Assembly (NCBI RefSeq): GCF_003863965.1
Contig: NZ_RRCN01000001.1
Coordinates: 4,856,304 to 4,920,303 of the forward strand
Origin: Paenibacillus oralis
GTDB taxonomy: Bacteria; Bacillota; Bacilli; Paenibacillales; Paenibacillaceae
Direction: 5' to 3'
DNA: 64,000 bases
This document shows, piece after piece, positions 42,905 through 51,817 of the stretch. Position numbers and translations under genes: made by a program. The notes beneath the pieces are model-generated. The model ran no database searches. It was not told where the DNA came from and saw nothing but the letters and a program-made list of their open reading frames with translations. Each line of letters opens with the position of its first letter. Positions within the stretch are counted from its first letter, which is position 1.

Positions 42905-45900
42905 ATGAAGAAAAAATGGATGGCTTTACTCATGACCGGCGCGCTGATCTTCCAAGGCGTCTTTGGTATGGGGGCGGCGCAGGTCAGCGCAAATCCGGAT
43001 GAAGCTTCCGGCGGAGAGACTGCGTACAGTGCGACCGATGCTACGTATGGACTGGCTGCCCCTGCAGCTGCGGCTGCGGCTGAAAATGTAGACAGCATCA
43101 TTACGAGAGTCCTCGTTAAGGATGCGAAGGGGACGGTAATCGACGCGGTTTACAATCCCGACAATCAGCAGCGTTCCAAATTGGGAGACGCCGTCAGCAT
43201 CGAATACGAATGGGAGCTGCCGGATGGGCATGGCTACACGGACGGCAGCAAATTCGAATTCAAAGTTCCGCAGGAATTTAAAATTTTTAACCCGGTTAAT
43301 GGGGAGTTGACGATCGACGATGGCAGTTCAATCGCCGATTTCACGGTTGACTTGGCCGGCAATGTGACGATCGTGTTCAACGAGAACGTCGACAATTCGA
43401 GAGTTTGGGGCACTTTTACAGTCCGTACGGTGCTCAGCGAAGACATCAAGGGCAGTGTAAATGTGCCGATTTCTTTCCCGATCCAGGGCGGGGAACAGGA
43501 AGCCCTAATCAAGCTTGAGCCGAAGGACGGCACGCTCCTGAAAAAGAGCGGGACAGCTGATAAGGACAAGTCCATCGAGTGGTCAATCGACGTGAACACC
43601 TCGCTCGACAAGATCGACAATGCGGCTGTGTCCGACCTGATTCCGCTGGGACTGAAGCTGGAAGAAAGCTCGATCAAGGTTTACGAGCTGCTTCCGAATG
43701 TCGACAGGGGACCGGATCTGGGGAACCTGGTCGATCCGGGCTCAGCAACCTACGAAACGGCCGTTGAACCGGACGGTTCGGGTTTCCGGGTCAAATTTAA
43801 TCAGCCAAGCATCAACTCGGCTTACCGCATCCAATACACGACTTTGGTAACGGGTGAGGAAGAGACCGTATTTACGAACAGCGCCAATTTGACCGGGGAC
43901 AACGGCATTTCGGCGGCGGATGATGAGACGATTACGATTACCCGTACGCCGCTTTTCACCAAAAAGGACACCTACTACGATAAAGAGACTCAGACGGTGA
44001 CCTGGAGAGTACAATATAATTATGGTGAAAAGACGATAACCCAAGCCGGCGAAAGGCTGATTCATGACCGTTTCAACAACAGCATGGAACTGGTGGACGG
44101 TTCGGTCAAAGTGCTTAAGCCAGGAACGAACGTACCGGCTGACGACATTACGTACAAAGTAGACCCGGTGACCGATGCGAGTCCCGGCGGTAAAAACGGG
44201 TTTGATTTGCAGTTCGAATCCGAGGTGACTTCCGCCTATGACATTGAATATCAAACCAAGGCGATAGACCGCATTTATAAGGATACTCAGGTTACTAACG
44301 ACATCTTTGCAACGGTCGGCGGCAAGGAGAGAAAGGGTTCCGATTCGTTCACCTTCAAGAGCGGAATAGGGGTTAAATCGCTTGGCGGTATCAACTACAG
44401 CACCAAGGAACTCACCTGGAATATCGTCGTCAACGAGGATAAACAGGAAATGACGGATCTGGTGATCGAGGATACATTTACGGGGGGCGGTCTGGAATTT
44501 ATTCCGGGCAGCGTTCAAGTAACTTCCTCGGGAACGGGTCCAGCTATTACTCCTACGGTAAAGGCCGATAATCCGGATCAAGGGTTCACCCTGACGTTTG
44601 CCGGAACGTTTACGGACAAGTATACCATTACCTACAAGACGAAGTTTATTCCCGAGAAATCCCAGTACCTGAACAAGGCTACTCTGGATTGGACGGAAAA
44701 AACTCCGGGGGCTGAGTACCCGGTCCAGGCGCCATTTACGCCGAATACCGAAACACAGAAAAACGGCCGTAAAGTAGGAAAAAGCTATGATCCGAAGACC
44801 AAGGAACTCACCTGGGAGATCGTGGCGAACTATAACGGCAACTCCATCAACAACGCGGTGTTGACCGACAAATTAGAAGCGGATCAAAAACTGCTGAAAG
44901 ATGAAGTGAAAGTTTATGAAGCGACCGTAGGGGCTAATGGTTCGGTAGCTCGGGGAGCCGAGGTAACGGATCCCGCCAAGATTACCGAGGCGGCGGATAA
45001 TACGCTCCGCATCGAATTGGGAGATATCAACTCGCCTTACGTAATCGTGTTCAAAACCAAGCTGGAAAACGTGCTGGTCGTCGATAAAGTGCCGAATACG
45101 GCGGTTTTGACCGGGGACGGCGATAAATCTTGGAGTTGGTACGCCGACTTGCCGATCCCGCGCGGCGGCGAGTATGTCAACAAAAGCGGTACGCAAAACG
45201 GTGGAAAAATCGATTGGAAAATCGTGATCAACGGAAGCCAATCGTACGTCGAGAACGCAACCATCATCGATACGCCAAGCCCTAACCAGATTTTGCTTCC
45301 CGACTCCTTCGAACTTTACGAAGCGGTCGTGAACACGGACAAGAGCGTGACTCCGGTTGGGGAGAAGCTGACGAAGGACCAGGATTACTTCCTGGCGATC
45401 AAGACGGACCCGGAAAACGACAGCCAATCGTTTGAGCTTAAGTTTGCCGCAGAGTTCATAGAAAATGCCTATGTACTGCAGTATTCGTCGGAAATCGCGG
45501 TCTCTGCCGACCGGGAAGAAGTAACGAATAAGGCAAGCTTCGCGGGCGAAGGCATCAAAAATGTTTCCCAGGAGTCTTCGAACAAGATTCAGGTGCGCTT
45601 TACCGACGGTTCGGGCACCGGTTCCGGCATCCGCGGGACTTTGGAACTGACGAAGGTCGATAAGGCTGATCCAACCCAAAAACTGGTTGGCGCTACCTTT
45701 GAACTGCTGGACAATGGCGGCAAGCTGCTCGGAGAGAAGACCACCGATGAGGAAGGCAAACTGACCTTTACCAAGCTGCGGTACGACCAAGTTTACAGCC
45801 TGGTGGAAACGGAAGCGCCTGCCGGGTATCTCCTCAACGGTACGCCGTTGACCGTTAAGCTTGACGAAAAAGCCAAATCGACCGGCGGTATCACGAAGCT

Positions 45901-47017
45901 CACGGTAGAGAACGAGAAGCGAACCGCTCCACCGGTCGATCCGGTAGAGCCGAAGGGTAAGCTGATCATCGTTAAGGTTGATGAAGGAGACTCCACGAAA
46001 GTGCTGGCCGGGGCCACCTTCAAGCTGGTGAACAGCAAAGACGAGTTCGTCGGTGAACAAACGACCGGCGACGACGGCAAGCTTACGTTCACCGATCTGC
46101 CGTACGACACGTACAGCCTGGTGGAAACGAAAGCGCCAGCCGGTTATATCCTGGACGGGACGCCTCATAGCGTGACGATTGACGAAGCGGTGGAAAATAC
46201 CGGCGGCGTCAAAGAAGTTACCGTAACAAACGAGCAGCGGACGGTTCCGCCGGTCGATCCGGTTGAACCGAAAGGCAAGCTGGTCATTACCAAGGTCGAT
46301 AAAGACGACCACACAAAAGTGCTGGCCGGCGCAACCTTCGAGCTTCAGGACGCAGCCCGGGCCAAAGCTCCGATTGCGGTGACGACGGATGTATACGGAA
46401 AAGCGGTATTCGCCGATCTTCCATACGGTAATTACATCCTGAAAGAAACCGCAGCGCCTGCAGGTTATTTGGCTGAAGGCGAGGCTGAGCGGCTGATCAC
46501 GATCGACGCGAGCCTTGAGCTGACGGATAACACGCTTGCTATTACGGTAGAGAACCGTAAGCAAACGACGAATCCGGGCAACCCGGGAAGTCCGAGCAAA
46601 CCAAGCAAGCCAAGTAAACCGAGCAATCCGAGTACTCCGGGCACTCCAAACGATCCATCCGACTCGGTTGTACCAACCATCCCGGGTACGGTGATCAACC
46701 CGCCGGTTGACGATACGAACCAGGGCGGCGATGTCGATATTCCGGACGGCTCGATTCCGGCTGACGGAACGGATGGCGACAAGCCGAAGGGAGATAAACC
46801 GAAACCGGATCCAGAGAAACCGACGGACCTGGAGCTTGACGACGAGGGGAATCCGCTGGGCGGAACCCGCGGCGATCGTCCATCCGGTGAGGAATTCCCG
46901 GGAGTCAGCGTCCTGCCGAAAACCGGGGAAGGAAGCACGTTGCCTTTCCAAGTGGCAGGGGCAGCCCTGATCTTACTGGGATTGCTGCTGAGAAAGAAAC
47001 ATCTTGAGCGCAAATAG
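42905..47017 (+). CDS. LPXTG-anchored surface adhesin with collagen-binding-like and SpaA/Cna-B domains
   Basis: A 1370-residue cell-wall adhesin. The signal peptide ends near AAQVSANPDEA. An N-terminal Ig-like adhesive domain (about residues 60-215) is followed by about five collagen-binding-type repeats, each with a phrase like TKELTWEIVANYNGNSINNA. Three SpaA/Cna-B prealbumin domains follow, from about residues 912, 1018 and 1121 (LELTKVDKAD, then ATFEL and ETEAPAGY), which normally carry Lys-Asn isopeptide bonds. A Pro/Ser-rich wall-spanning stretch, the sorting motif LPKTG, a TM helix and the tail RKKHLERK end the protein. ATG 42905 is 12-14 nt after GGAGGGAG. The class D sortase downstream probably anchors it. 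Confidence 0.93.
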   Translation: MKKKWMALLMTGALIFQGVFGMGAAQVSANPDEASGGETAYSATDATYGLAAPAAAAAAENVDSIITRVLVKDAKGTVIDAVYNPDNQQRSKLGDAVSIEYEWELPDGHGYTDGSKFEFKVPQEFKIFNPVNGELTIDDGSSIADFTVDLAGNVTIVFNENVDNSRVWGTFTVRTVLSEDIKGSVNVPISFPIQGGEQEALIKLEPKDGTLLKKSGTADKDKSIEWSIDVNTSLDKIDNAAVSDLIPLGLKLEESSIKVYELLPNVDRGPDLGNLVDPGSATYETAVEPDGSGFRVKFNQPSINSAYRIQYTTLVTGEEETVFTNSANLTGDNGISAADDETITITRTPLFTKKDTYYDKETQTVTWRVQYNYGEKTITQAGERLIHDRFNNSMELVDGSVKVLKPGTNVPADDITYKVDPVTDASPGGKNGFDLQFESEVTSAYDIEYQTKAIDRIYKDTQVTNDIFATVGGKERKGSDSFTFKSGIGVKSLGGINYSTKELTWNIVVNEDKQEMTDLVIEDTFTGGGLEFIPGSVQVTSSGTGPAITPTVKADNPDQGFTLTFAGTFTDKYTITYKTKFIPEKSQYLNKATLDWTEKTPGAEYPVQAPFTPNTETQKNGRKVGKSYDPKTKELTWEIVANYNGNSINNAVLTDKLEADQKLLKDEVKVYEATVGANGSVARGAEVTDPAKITEAADNTLRIELGDINSPYVIVFKTKLENVLVVDKVPNTAVLTGDGDKSWSWYADLPIPRGGEYVNKSGTQNGGKIDWKIVINGSQSYVENATIIDTPSPNQILLPDSFELYEAVVNTDKSVTPVGEKLTKDQDYFLAIKTDPENDSQSFELKFAAEFIENAYVLQYSSEIAVSADREEVTNKASFAGEGIKNVSQESSNKIQVRFTDGSGTGSGIRGTLELTKVDKADPTQKLVGATFELLDNGGKLLGEKTTDEEGKLTFTKLRYDQVYSLVETEAPAGYLLNGTPLTVKLDEKAKSTGGITKLTVENEKRTAPPVDPVEPKGKLIIVKVDEGDSTKVLAGATFKLVNSKDEFVGEQTTGDDGKLTFTDLPYDTYSLVETKAPAGYILDGTPHSVTIDEAVENTGGVKEVTVTNEQRTVPPVDPVEPKGKLVITKVDKDDHTKVLAGATFELQDAARAKAPIAVTTDVYGKAVFADLPYGNYILKETAAPAGYLAEGEAERLITIDASLELTDNTLAITVENRKQTTNPGNPGSPSKPSKPSKPSNPSTPGTPNDPSDSVVPTIPGTVINPPVDDTNQGGDVDIPDGSIPADGTDGDKPKGDKPKPDPEKPTDLELDDEGNPLGGTRGDRPSGEEFPGVSVLPKTGEGSTLPFQVAGAALILLGLLLRKKHLERK

Positions 47018-47029
47018 GATAAACGCCGA

Positions 47030-47079
47030 GGGGGCATCTCCAAGGATCTGAGACGATCTTTTGGGGATGGCCCCTTTTG
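47030..47079 (+). terminator. Rho-independent terminator after the adhesin
   Basis: GGGGCATCTCCAAGGATC pairs with GATCTTTTGGGGATGGCCCC around a short loop and runs into TTTT. It separates the adhesin from the sortase, which therefore needs its own promoter. Confidence 0.8.
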
Positions 47080-47087
47080 CCGTTCAA

Positions 47088-47122
47088 ATGTTAAGAAATT
47101 GTTGAGATACCCTAGCTATAAT
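47088..47122 (+). promoter_or_regulatory. Sortase promoter with 11-bp-spaced heptamer direct repeats
   Basis: ATGTTAA (47088) and TTGTTGA (47099) are 11 bp apart and joined by GAAA. The second repeat ends 11 bp before TATAAT (47117-47122). No -35 hexamer is needed if the response regulator occupies the repeats. The geometry is identical to the site before the adhesin. Confidence 0.65.
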
Positions 47123-47178
47123 GTAATAGTTTGCATCAACTTGGAAGTAAATGTCTATCACGACAAGGAGCCGATCCT

Positions 47179-47829
47179 ATGCGAAAGCTGTCTTATTTAT
47201 TGATTTTGCTGGGCATAGCCGTGATCGCGGCGCCGATGTTAATGGAGTGGCAAGCGGACCGCGAGCAGCAAAGGCTGCTGGCGGAGGTGGAGCAGGCACG
47301 GGCACAGCGGGATGCTGCGGAGATGAACCGTGAGCTGGCCGCCGGCTTAGAGCGGGTCTCACATTTGCTGGAGGAAGAGTCCTCCGCCGCCGATTCCGCA
47401 CCGGCCGCCTCCTCGCAGCTTATGACGGTTGACGGGAAAACGCCGGTCGCTACGATTGAAATCGCGGCAATCGATGTAAAGCTCCCTGTCTTGGCAGGCG
47501 CCACGAAGGCGAATATGAAGCATGCGGCCGCGCATATGACCGAGACGGTGCCGCTCGGCGCGGAGGGGAACGCGGCGATCGCCGCCCACCGGGCGCGGAC
47601 GAAGGGGCGTTTGTTTAACCGCTTGAACGAAGTGGAGATAGGGGATAAGATTGTCGTTAGTACCGAATCCGAACGTTACACCTATGAGGTTTATAAAATT
47701 TCGGTAGTCGAACCGACGGAGGTCTCCGTCCTTAAGCCGAACGGGAAGGATAAAATTCTGACTTTGATCACATGCGATCCGCTGATAAATCCGACCCATC
47801 GTCTCATCGTTCAAGCCAAAATGGAATAG
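47179..47829 (+). CDS. Class D sortase
   Basis: A 216-residue membrane-anchored transpeptidase. One N-terminal TM helix (LSYLLILLGIAVIAAPML) leads into a coiled-coil linker, then the sortase barrel begins PVATIEIAAIDVKLPV. The catalytic residues are H137 (AIAAHRART), C199 (TLITCDPL) and R208 (PTHRLIVQA). Class D sortases of Bacillales attach LPXTG proteins to the wall; the adhesin gene just upstream is the likely substrate. ATG 47179 lies 8 nt after AAGGAG. It is followed after 45 nt by the diguanylate cyclase gene, with which it may be co-transcribed. Confidence 0.92.
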   Translation: MRKLSYLLILLGIAVIAAPMLMEWQADREQQRLLAEVEQARAQRDAAEMNRELAAGLERVSHLLEEESSAADSAPAASSQLMTVDGKTPVATIEIAAIDVKLPVLAGATKANMKHAAAHMTETVPLGAEGNAAIAAHRARTKGRLFNRLNEVEIGDKIVVSTESERYTYEVYKISVVEPTEVSVLKPNGKDKILTLITCDPLINPTHRLIVQAKME

Positions 47830-47874
47830 AGCAAATAGAGGCTGCAAATAGTGCGATATGGTTGGTGATAAGGT

Positions 47875-48540
47875 ATGAGTATTACGGTTTCTTATATTAT
47901 ATACGGGGTGGGCTGCGTAGTGCTGGTCGGCGCCGCGCTCTATCTGCGGTCTTTATATTCGGAGATCGCGGCGCTCCGGGTACTGGCTTACCGCGACGCG
48001 GTGACGGGTTTGTCGAACCGGAACGGGCTGGATCATTTTTGGGCTAAATATAAAGGCAAGGAAAACCTCGCCGTTCTGAGTCTCGATCTGGATTGCTTCA
48101 AAGAAATCAACGATACGTACGGCCATCAGGCGGGCGACCAGCTGCTGTGGGAAGTAAGCCGGTATCTGGAGCAGTTGACGAATAAGAACCAGCTGGCGTT
48201 TCGGATTGGGGGAGACGAGTTCCTGTTTATCGTGAAAAATTGCGATCCGAACCAGGTGAAGATTATGGCCGGGTTGCTGCTGAGCAAAATCTCCAGGCCC
48301 TATTATATTGCAGGAAGGGATCTATCCGTCACGGGAAGCATCGGGATCAGCATTTGCCAGGGGCACCGGGCCGAACGCACGCGCATGCTGCAGGAAGCCG
48401 ATGCCGCGATGTATCATGCCAAACGGCTTGGCAAAAACCGGTATTGCGTATTCGGGGAGCGGGTGCTCCCGGAAGACCTCGTTCAATCGAACCCCAGCGC
48501 TAAAAAAACGTGGCCCCAAACACAGCTTAACCTCCAATAA
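47875..48540 (+). CDS. Membrane-anchored GGDEF diguanylate cyclase
   Basis: A 221-residue protein with one N-terminal TM helix (VSYIIYGVGCVVLVGAAL) and a GGDEF domain (about 38-195) that would make c-di-GMP from two GTP. The active site is intact: YRDAVTGLSNRNGLDHF, SLDLDCFKEINDTYGHQAGD and RIGGDEFLFIV. The inhibitory site RxxD that should lie five residues before GGDEF reads TNKN, so product inhibition is probably absent. It is in the same locus as a c-di-GMP riboswitch, which suggests a local signalling loop. The ribosome binding site is weak. Confidence 0.9.
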   Translation: MSITVSYIIYGVGCVVLVGAALYLRSLYSEIAALRVLAYRDAVTGLSNRNGLDHFWAKYKGKENLAVLSLDLDCFKEINDTYGHQAGDQLLWEVSRYLEQLTNKNQLAFRIGGDEFLFIVKNCDPNQVKIMAGLLLSKISRPYYIAGRDLSVTGSIGISICQGHRAERTRMLQEADAAMYHAKRLGKNRYCVFGERVLPEDLVQSNPSAKKTWPQTQLNLQ

Positions 48541-48663
48541 ATCTCACAAAAATCCATATAGAAGATCACTTTATTATCGTTACTCCTCCTGGATAAAATA
48601 GTAGAATGGAAAAAGAGCCATATAAGAAAAGTCAGATTAGCACATTCCCAGGAGGATCGCGAA

Positions 48664-50856
48664 ATGCCTATTTTTTTCGATGAAGCCCAAGGCCTTTTCC
48701 ATCTGCAATCCCGCAATACAAGCTACATTATTCAACTGGTTCGGGGATATGCCGCCCATGCGTATTTCGGCGCTAAGCTGCGGCGGGACGGTAATCTCGA
48801 CGAGCTGTTGACGTTTATGGAACGCGCTTCCTTCAGCCCGAATCCGCTACCGGACGATAAATCGATCTCGCTCGATACGCTGCCGCAGGAATATCCGCAA
48901 TACGGCACCGGCGATTTCCGCAGCCCGGCGTACGAGGTTCGGCTGGCTAACGGCGCCCGGGCGACCGAGCTCACTTACAAGTCGCACCGGATCATTCCGG
49001 GCAAACCGGCGCTGGAAGGGCTCCCGGCCGTCTATGTCGAGCGGGAGAGCGAAGCCGAAACGCTGGAGCTCGAGCTGTTCGACACGGTGTCCGGGCTGAC
49101 CGTGTATTTAAGCTATACCGTATTTGCGGATTTTGACGCGATCGCCAGATCGACCAGATTCCGCAACGACAGCGGCGAAGCGATGCACATCGAACGCGCG
49201 CTGAGCGCTTCGGTCGATTTTGCGGACGCGTCTTATGATGCTTTGTATTTGTCCGGCGCCTGGGCGAGAGAACGTCACGTGCAGCGCAGACGGCTTGCGC
49301 CGGGGGTCACCGGCATCGGCAGCCGCCGGGGGGCCAGCTCGCACCAGCAAAATCCGTTTCTCGCGCTGCTGCGGCCGGATGCCAACGAACGCCAGGGGGA
49401 AGTATACGGCTTTAGTTTGATCTACAGCGGCAATTTTACCGCCGAGGCCGAGGTGGAGCAGTTCGGGACGACCCGCGTGTCGATCGGGATCAATCCGTTT
49501 GATTTCACCTGGAAACTGGCGCCGGGCGAAACGTTTCAGACGCCGGAGGCCGTGCTGCTGTACTCCGACAAAGGGCTGGGCGGCATGTCGCGCACGTTCC
49601 ACCAGTTGTACCGGACAAGACTGTGCCGCGGGAAGTTTCGCGACCAGGAGCGGCCGATTCTCGTCAACAACTGGGAAGCGACTTATTTCGATTTCAACGC
49701 GGACAAAATCGAAGCGATCGCCAAGGCGGCCAGTGAGCTCGGCATTGAGTTGTTCGTACTTGACGACGGCTGGTTTGGCCGCCGGGACAGTGACAACAGC
49801 TCGCTCGGTGACTGGTTCGAGGATCGCCGCAAGCTGCCGGACGGGCTTGACGATTTGGCCCGCCGCGTGAAGGAAACCGGACTGCAGTTCGGATTATGGG
49901 TCGAGCCGGAGATGGTGTCGCCGGACAGCGATTTGTACCGTGCCCATCCGGACTGGTGCCTGCACGTGCCGGGACGGCGGCGGACCGAAGCCCGCGACCA
50001 GCTTGTGCTCGATATGTCGCGGGAAGATGTGCGGCAGTATTTGTACGAGCGGCTGAGCGGTATTTTCTCCTGCATGCCGATTTCCTACGTCAAATGGGAT
50101 ATGAACCGGAACATGACGGAGGTCGGTTCGGCAGCCAGCCCGGCTGAGCGGCAAGGGGAAATCGCCCACCGCTACATGCTGGGGCTGTATGAGCTGTTGG
50201 AGCGGCTGACGGGCGAGTTCCCGCACATTTTGTTCGAAAGCTGCTCCGGCGGCGGCGGCCGTTTCGATCCGGGCATGCTCTTCTATATGCCGCAAACCTG
50301 GACGAGCGACGATACGGATGCCGTGGAGCGTCTGAAAATCCAATACGGCACCAGCATCGTTTACCCGATATCGACGATGGGAGCGCATGTTTCCGCGGTG
50401 CCGAACCACCAGGTGGAACGTACGACTTCGCTTTCGTTCCGAGGCGACGTAGCGATGTCCGGCAACTTCGGCTATGAGCTGGATCTGACCAAGTTTACGG
50501 ACGAAGAGAAGAACACGGCCAAGGCGCAAATCGCCATGTATAAGGAAATTCGCGGGCTGGTGCAGCAGGGCGATCTGTACCGACTGCAAAGCCCGTTCGA
50601 AGGCAACGAGACGTCGTGGATGTTCGTCAGCCCGGACAAAAACGAAGCGCTGCTGTTCTACTTCCGCGTGCTCGCTGAGCCGAACGGCCCGCTGCGCAAC
50701 GTCAAGCTGGAAGGGCTTGACCCCGCCAAGGACTACGCCGTGGTTGGCAACGGTAAAGTGTACGGCGGCGACCGCCTGATGTCGGCGGGGTTGTCCGTCG
50801 CGTCGGTACGCGGCGATTTCAGTAGCATGATGGTGCGGTTGAAAGCCGTGCACTAA
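48664..50856 (+). CDS. Alpha-galactosidase, GH36
   Basis: A 730-residue intracellular enzyme that releases galactose from melibiose, raffinose and similar sugars. The N-terminal beta-supersandwich is followed by the catalytic barrel with LFVLDDGWFGRRDSDNSSLG. The nucleophile is D479 in SYVKWDMNRNM and the acid/base is D549 in TWTSDDTDAVERL, close to D482 and D548 in the Lactobacillus enzyme. ESCSGGGGRFDPGMLFYMP is also diagnostic. No signal peptide. CCAGGAGG precedes ATG 48664. It stands alone before a terminator and may use sugars from the ABC importer at 22.9 kb. Confidence 0.95.
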   Translation: MPIFFDEAQGLFHLQSRNTSYIIQLVRGYAAHAYFGAKLRRDGNLDELLTFMERASFSPNPLPDDKSISLDTLPQEYPQYGTGDFRSPAYEVRLANGARATELTYKSHRIIPGKPALEGLPAVYVERESEAETLELELFDTVSGLTVYLSYTVFADFDAIARSTRFRNDSGEAMHIERALSASVDFADASYDALYLSGAWARERHVQRRRLAPGVTGIGSRRGASSHQQNPFLALLRPDANERQGEVYGFSLIYSGNFTAEAEVEQFGTTRVSIGINPFDFTWKLAPGETFQTPEAVLLYSDKGLGGMSRTFHQLYRTRLCRGKFRDQERPILVNNWEATYFDFNADKIEAIAKAASELGIELFVLDDGWFGRRDSDNSSLGDWFEDRRKLPDGLDDLARRVKETGLQFGLWVEPEMVSPDSDLYRAHPDWCLHVPGRRRTEARDQLVLDMSREDVRQYLYERLSGIFSCMPISYVKWDMNRNMTEVGSAASPAERQGEIAHRYMLGLYELLERLTGEFPHILFESCSGGGGRFDPGMLFYMPQTWTSDDTDAVERLKIQYGTSIVYPISTMGAHVSAVPNHQVERTTSLSFRGDVAMSGNFGYELDLTKFTDEEKNTAKAQIAMYKEIRGLVQQGDLYRLQSPFEGNETSWMFVSPDKNEALLFYFRVLAEPNGPLRNVKLEGLDPAKDYAVVGNGKVYGGDRLMSAGLSVASVRGDFSSMMVRLKAVH

Positions 50857-50858
50857 TT

Positions 50859-50898
50859 AAAACCTGAAGGAGGCGTAAGGGCTTCCTTCAGGTTTTTT
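50859..50898 (+). terminator. Rho-independent terminator
   Basis: AAAACCTGAAGGAGGC and GCTTCCTTCAGGTTTT form a near-perfect stem with T-run. It ends the alpha-galactosidase gene. Confidence 0.88.
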
Positions 50899-50949
50899 GA
50901 AAGTTTACATATTGCTATGATGTAGATGAGGTGGCGAAAATGAAAAACG

Positions 50950-51783
50950 TTCGGATGATGATCAGCACTCGTTGTCCGAACGCTTTTCATGATTATCCCG
51001 TTTGATCAGGTAGCAGAGAAATAGACAAGCTCGGGAGAAGAAAAATATTTTATGGAGAAGCAGATGGGTTCAAGATAAATTACGCCCATACAGGTCGCTG
51101 TTCACCTTCACGTCTCCGCAGAGCAGCTCCCGGGCATCGAATTCTAGGGCGGCATGGCGTATTTTGTGCAGCATCAACCAGGCGGTTTTGTAGGTGACCC
51201 GGATACCTGGCTCAGCCGCAGCGCCGAGATGCCGCCCTCAAGCAGGAACAACTCCAGCGCTTTGAACCACTTGGGCAGGGGCAGATGCGTTCCTTCAAAA
51301 ATCGTACCGACCAAAGCCGAGGTTTGATGCTTGCACTTTCCGCACTCGAACAAGAGGATATGCCGGGAAGTCAAACGACTGCACCGGGTGTGAACGCAGC
51401 GCGGGCAGACGAAGCCGCTTCGCCACTTCATCGCGATCAGCGCCTCCATGCAGGCCTGCTCGCTGTTATAACGGCTGGTGAATAGTTGAAGTTCCGTTCC
51501 CGCATTGACTTCCATGTCCGCTCGCCCCCGAATCAAAAATTCACGCACATACGTTCGTTTTATTCCATTATACCAAACATACGTTCTCTTTTCAAACCGA
51601 ACATCTCACTGAACCGCCCCGTTTTTTTTCTCTCTCTTTTTTTCTTTATCCCTTGCCCTAGTCCACAACCTACAACCCTCAAAACCCTGTCCCCTGAACG
51701 AAAGGGATAATCGTGCAAAGGCTGCAGGCAGGGACACCAAGACACGAACCTTATAAACAGCCATCTCAGTTCAAACACTGATA
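50950..51783 (-). mobile_element. IS1595/ISXO2-like element, internally deleted copy
   Basis: The reverse strand matches the full copy at 32635-34034 from its left edge (AACTGAGATGGCTG) through the subterminal repeat TGCACGATTATCCC to codon ~140 of the transposase, where the matching breaks off at TATGGGCGTAA. Matching resumes only at the right end (CTGATCAAACGGGATAATC). About 550 bp of the transposase are therefore missing. Near 50940-50985 the right end has changed into a strong hairpin, GTTCGGA...TCCGAAC. Both inverted subterminal repeats are still present. Confidence 0.75.
51080..51515 (-). pseudogene. Truncated, frameshifted ISXO2-like transposase
   Basis: From ATG 51515 the frame encodes MEVNAGTELQLFTSRYNSEQ and the same zinc ribbon as the intact copy (CPRCVHTRC, CGKCKHQTS). 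A one-base deletion in GTATCCGGGTCACC, compared with GTGATCGAGGTCACC, shifts the frame after about 114 codons. The remainder of the coding match stops near 51080. Not functional. Confidence 0.85.
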
Positions 51784-51817
51784 GGTATTCTGCGGCTGAT
51801 TGACAAGGATTTTTTAA

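Noticed and set aside
44873..46951. Long minus-strand open frame (about 690 codons) opposite the adhesin
   Set aside because: It is a shadow of the repetitive adhesin coding strand; the plus-strand frame has signal peptide, domains and LPKTG, while the reverse product has no recognisable domain or ribosome binding site.
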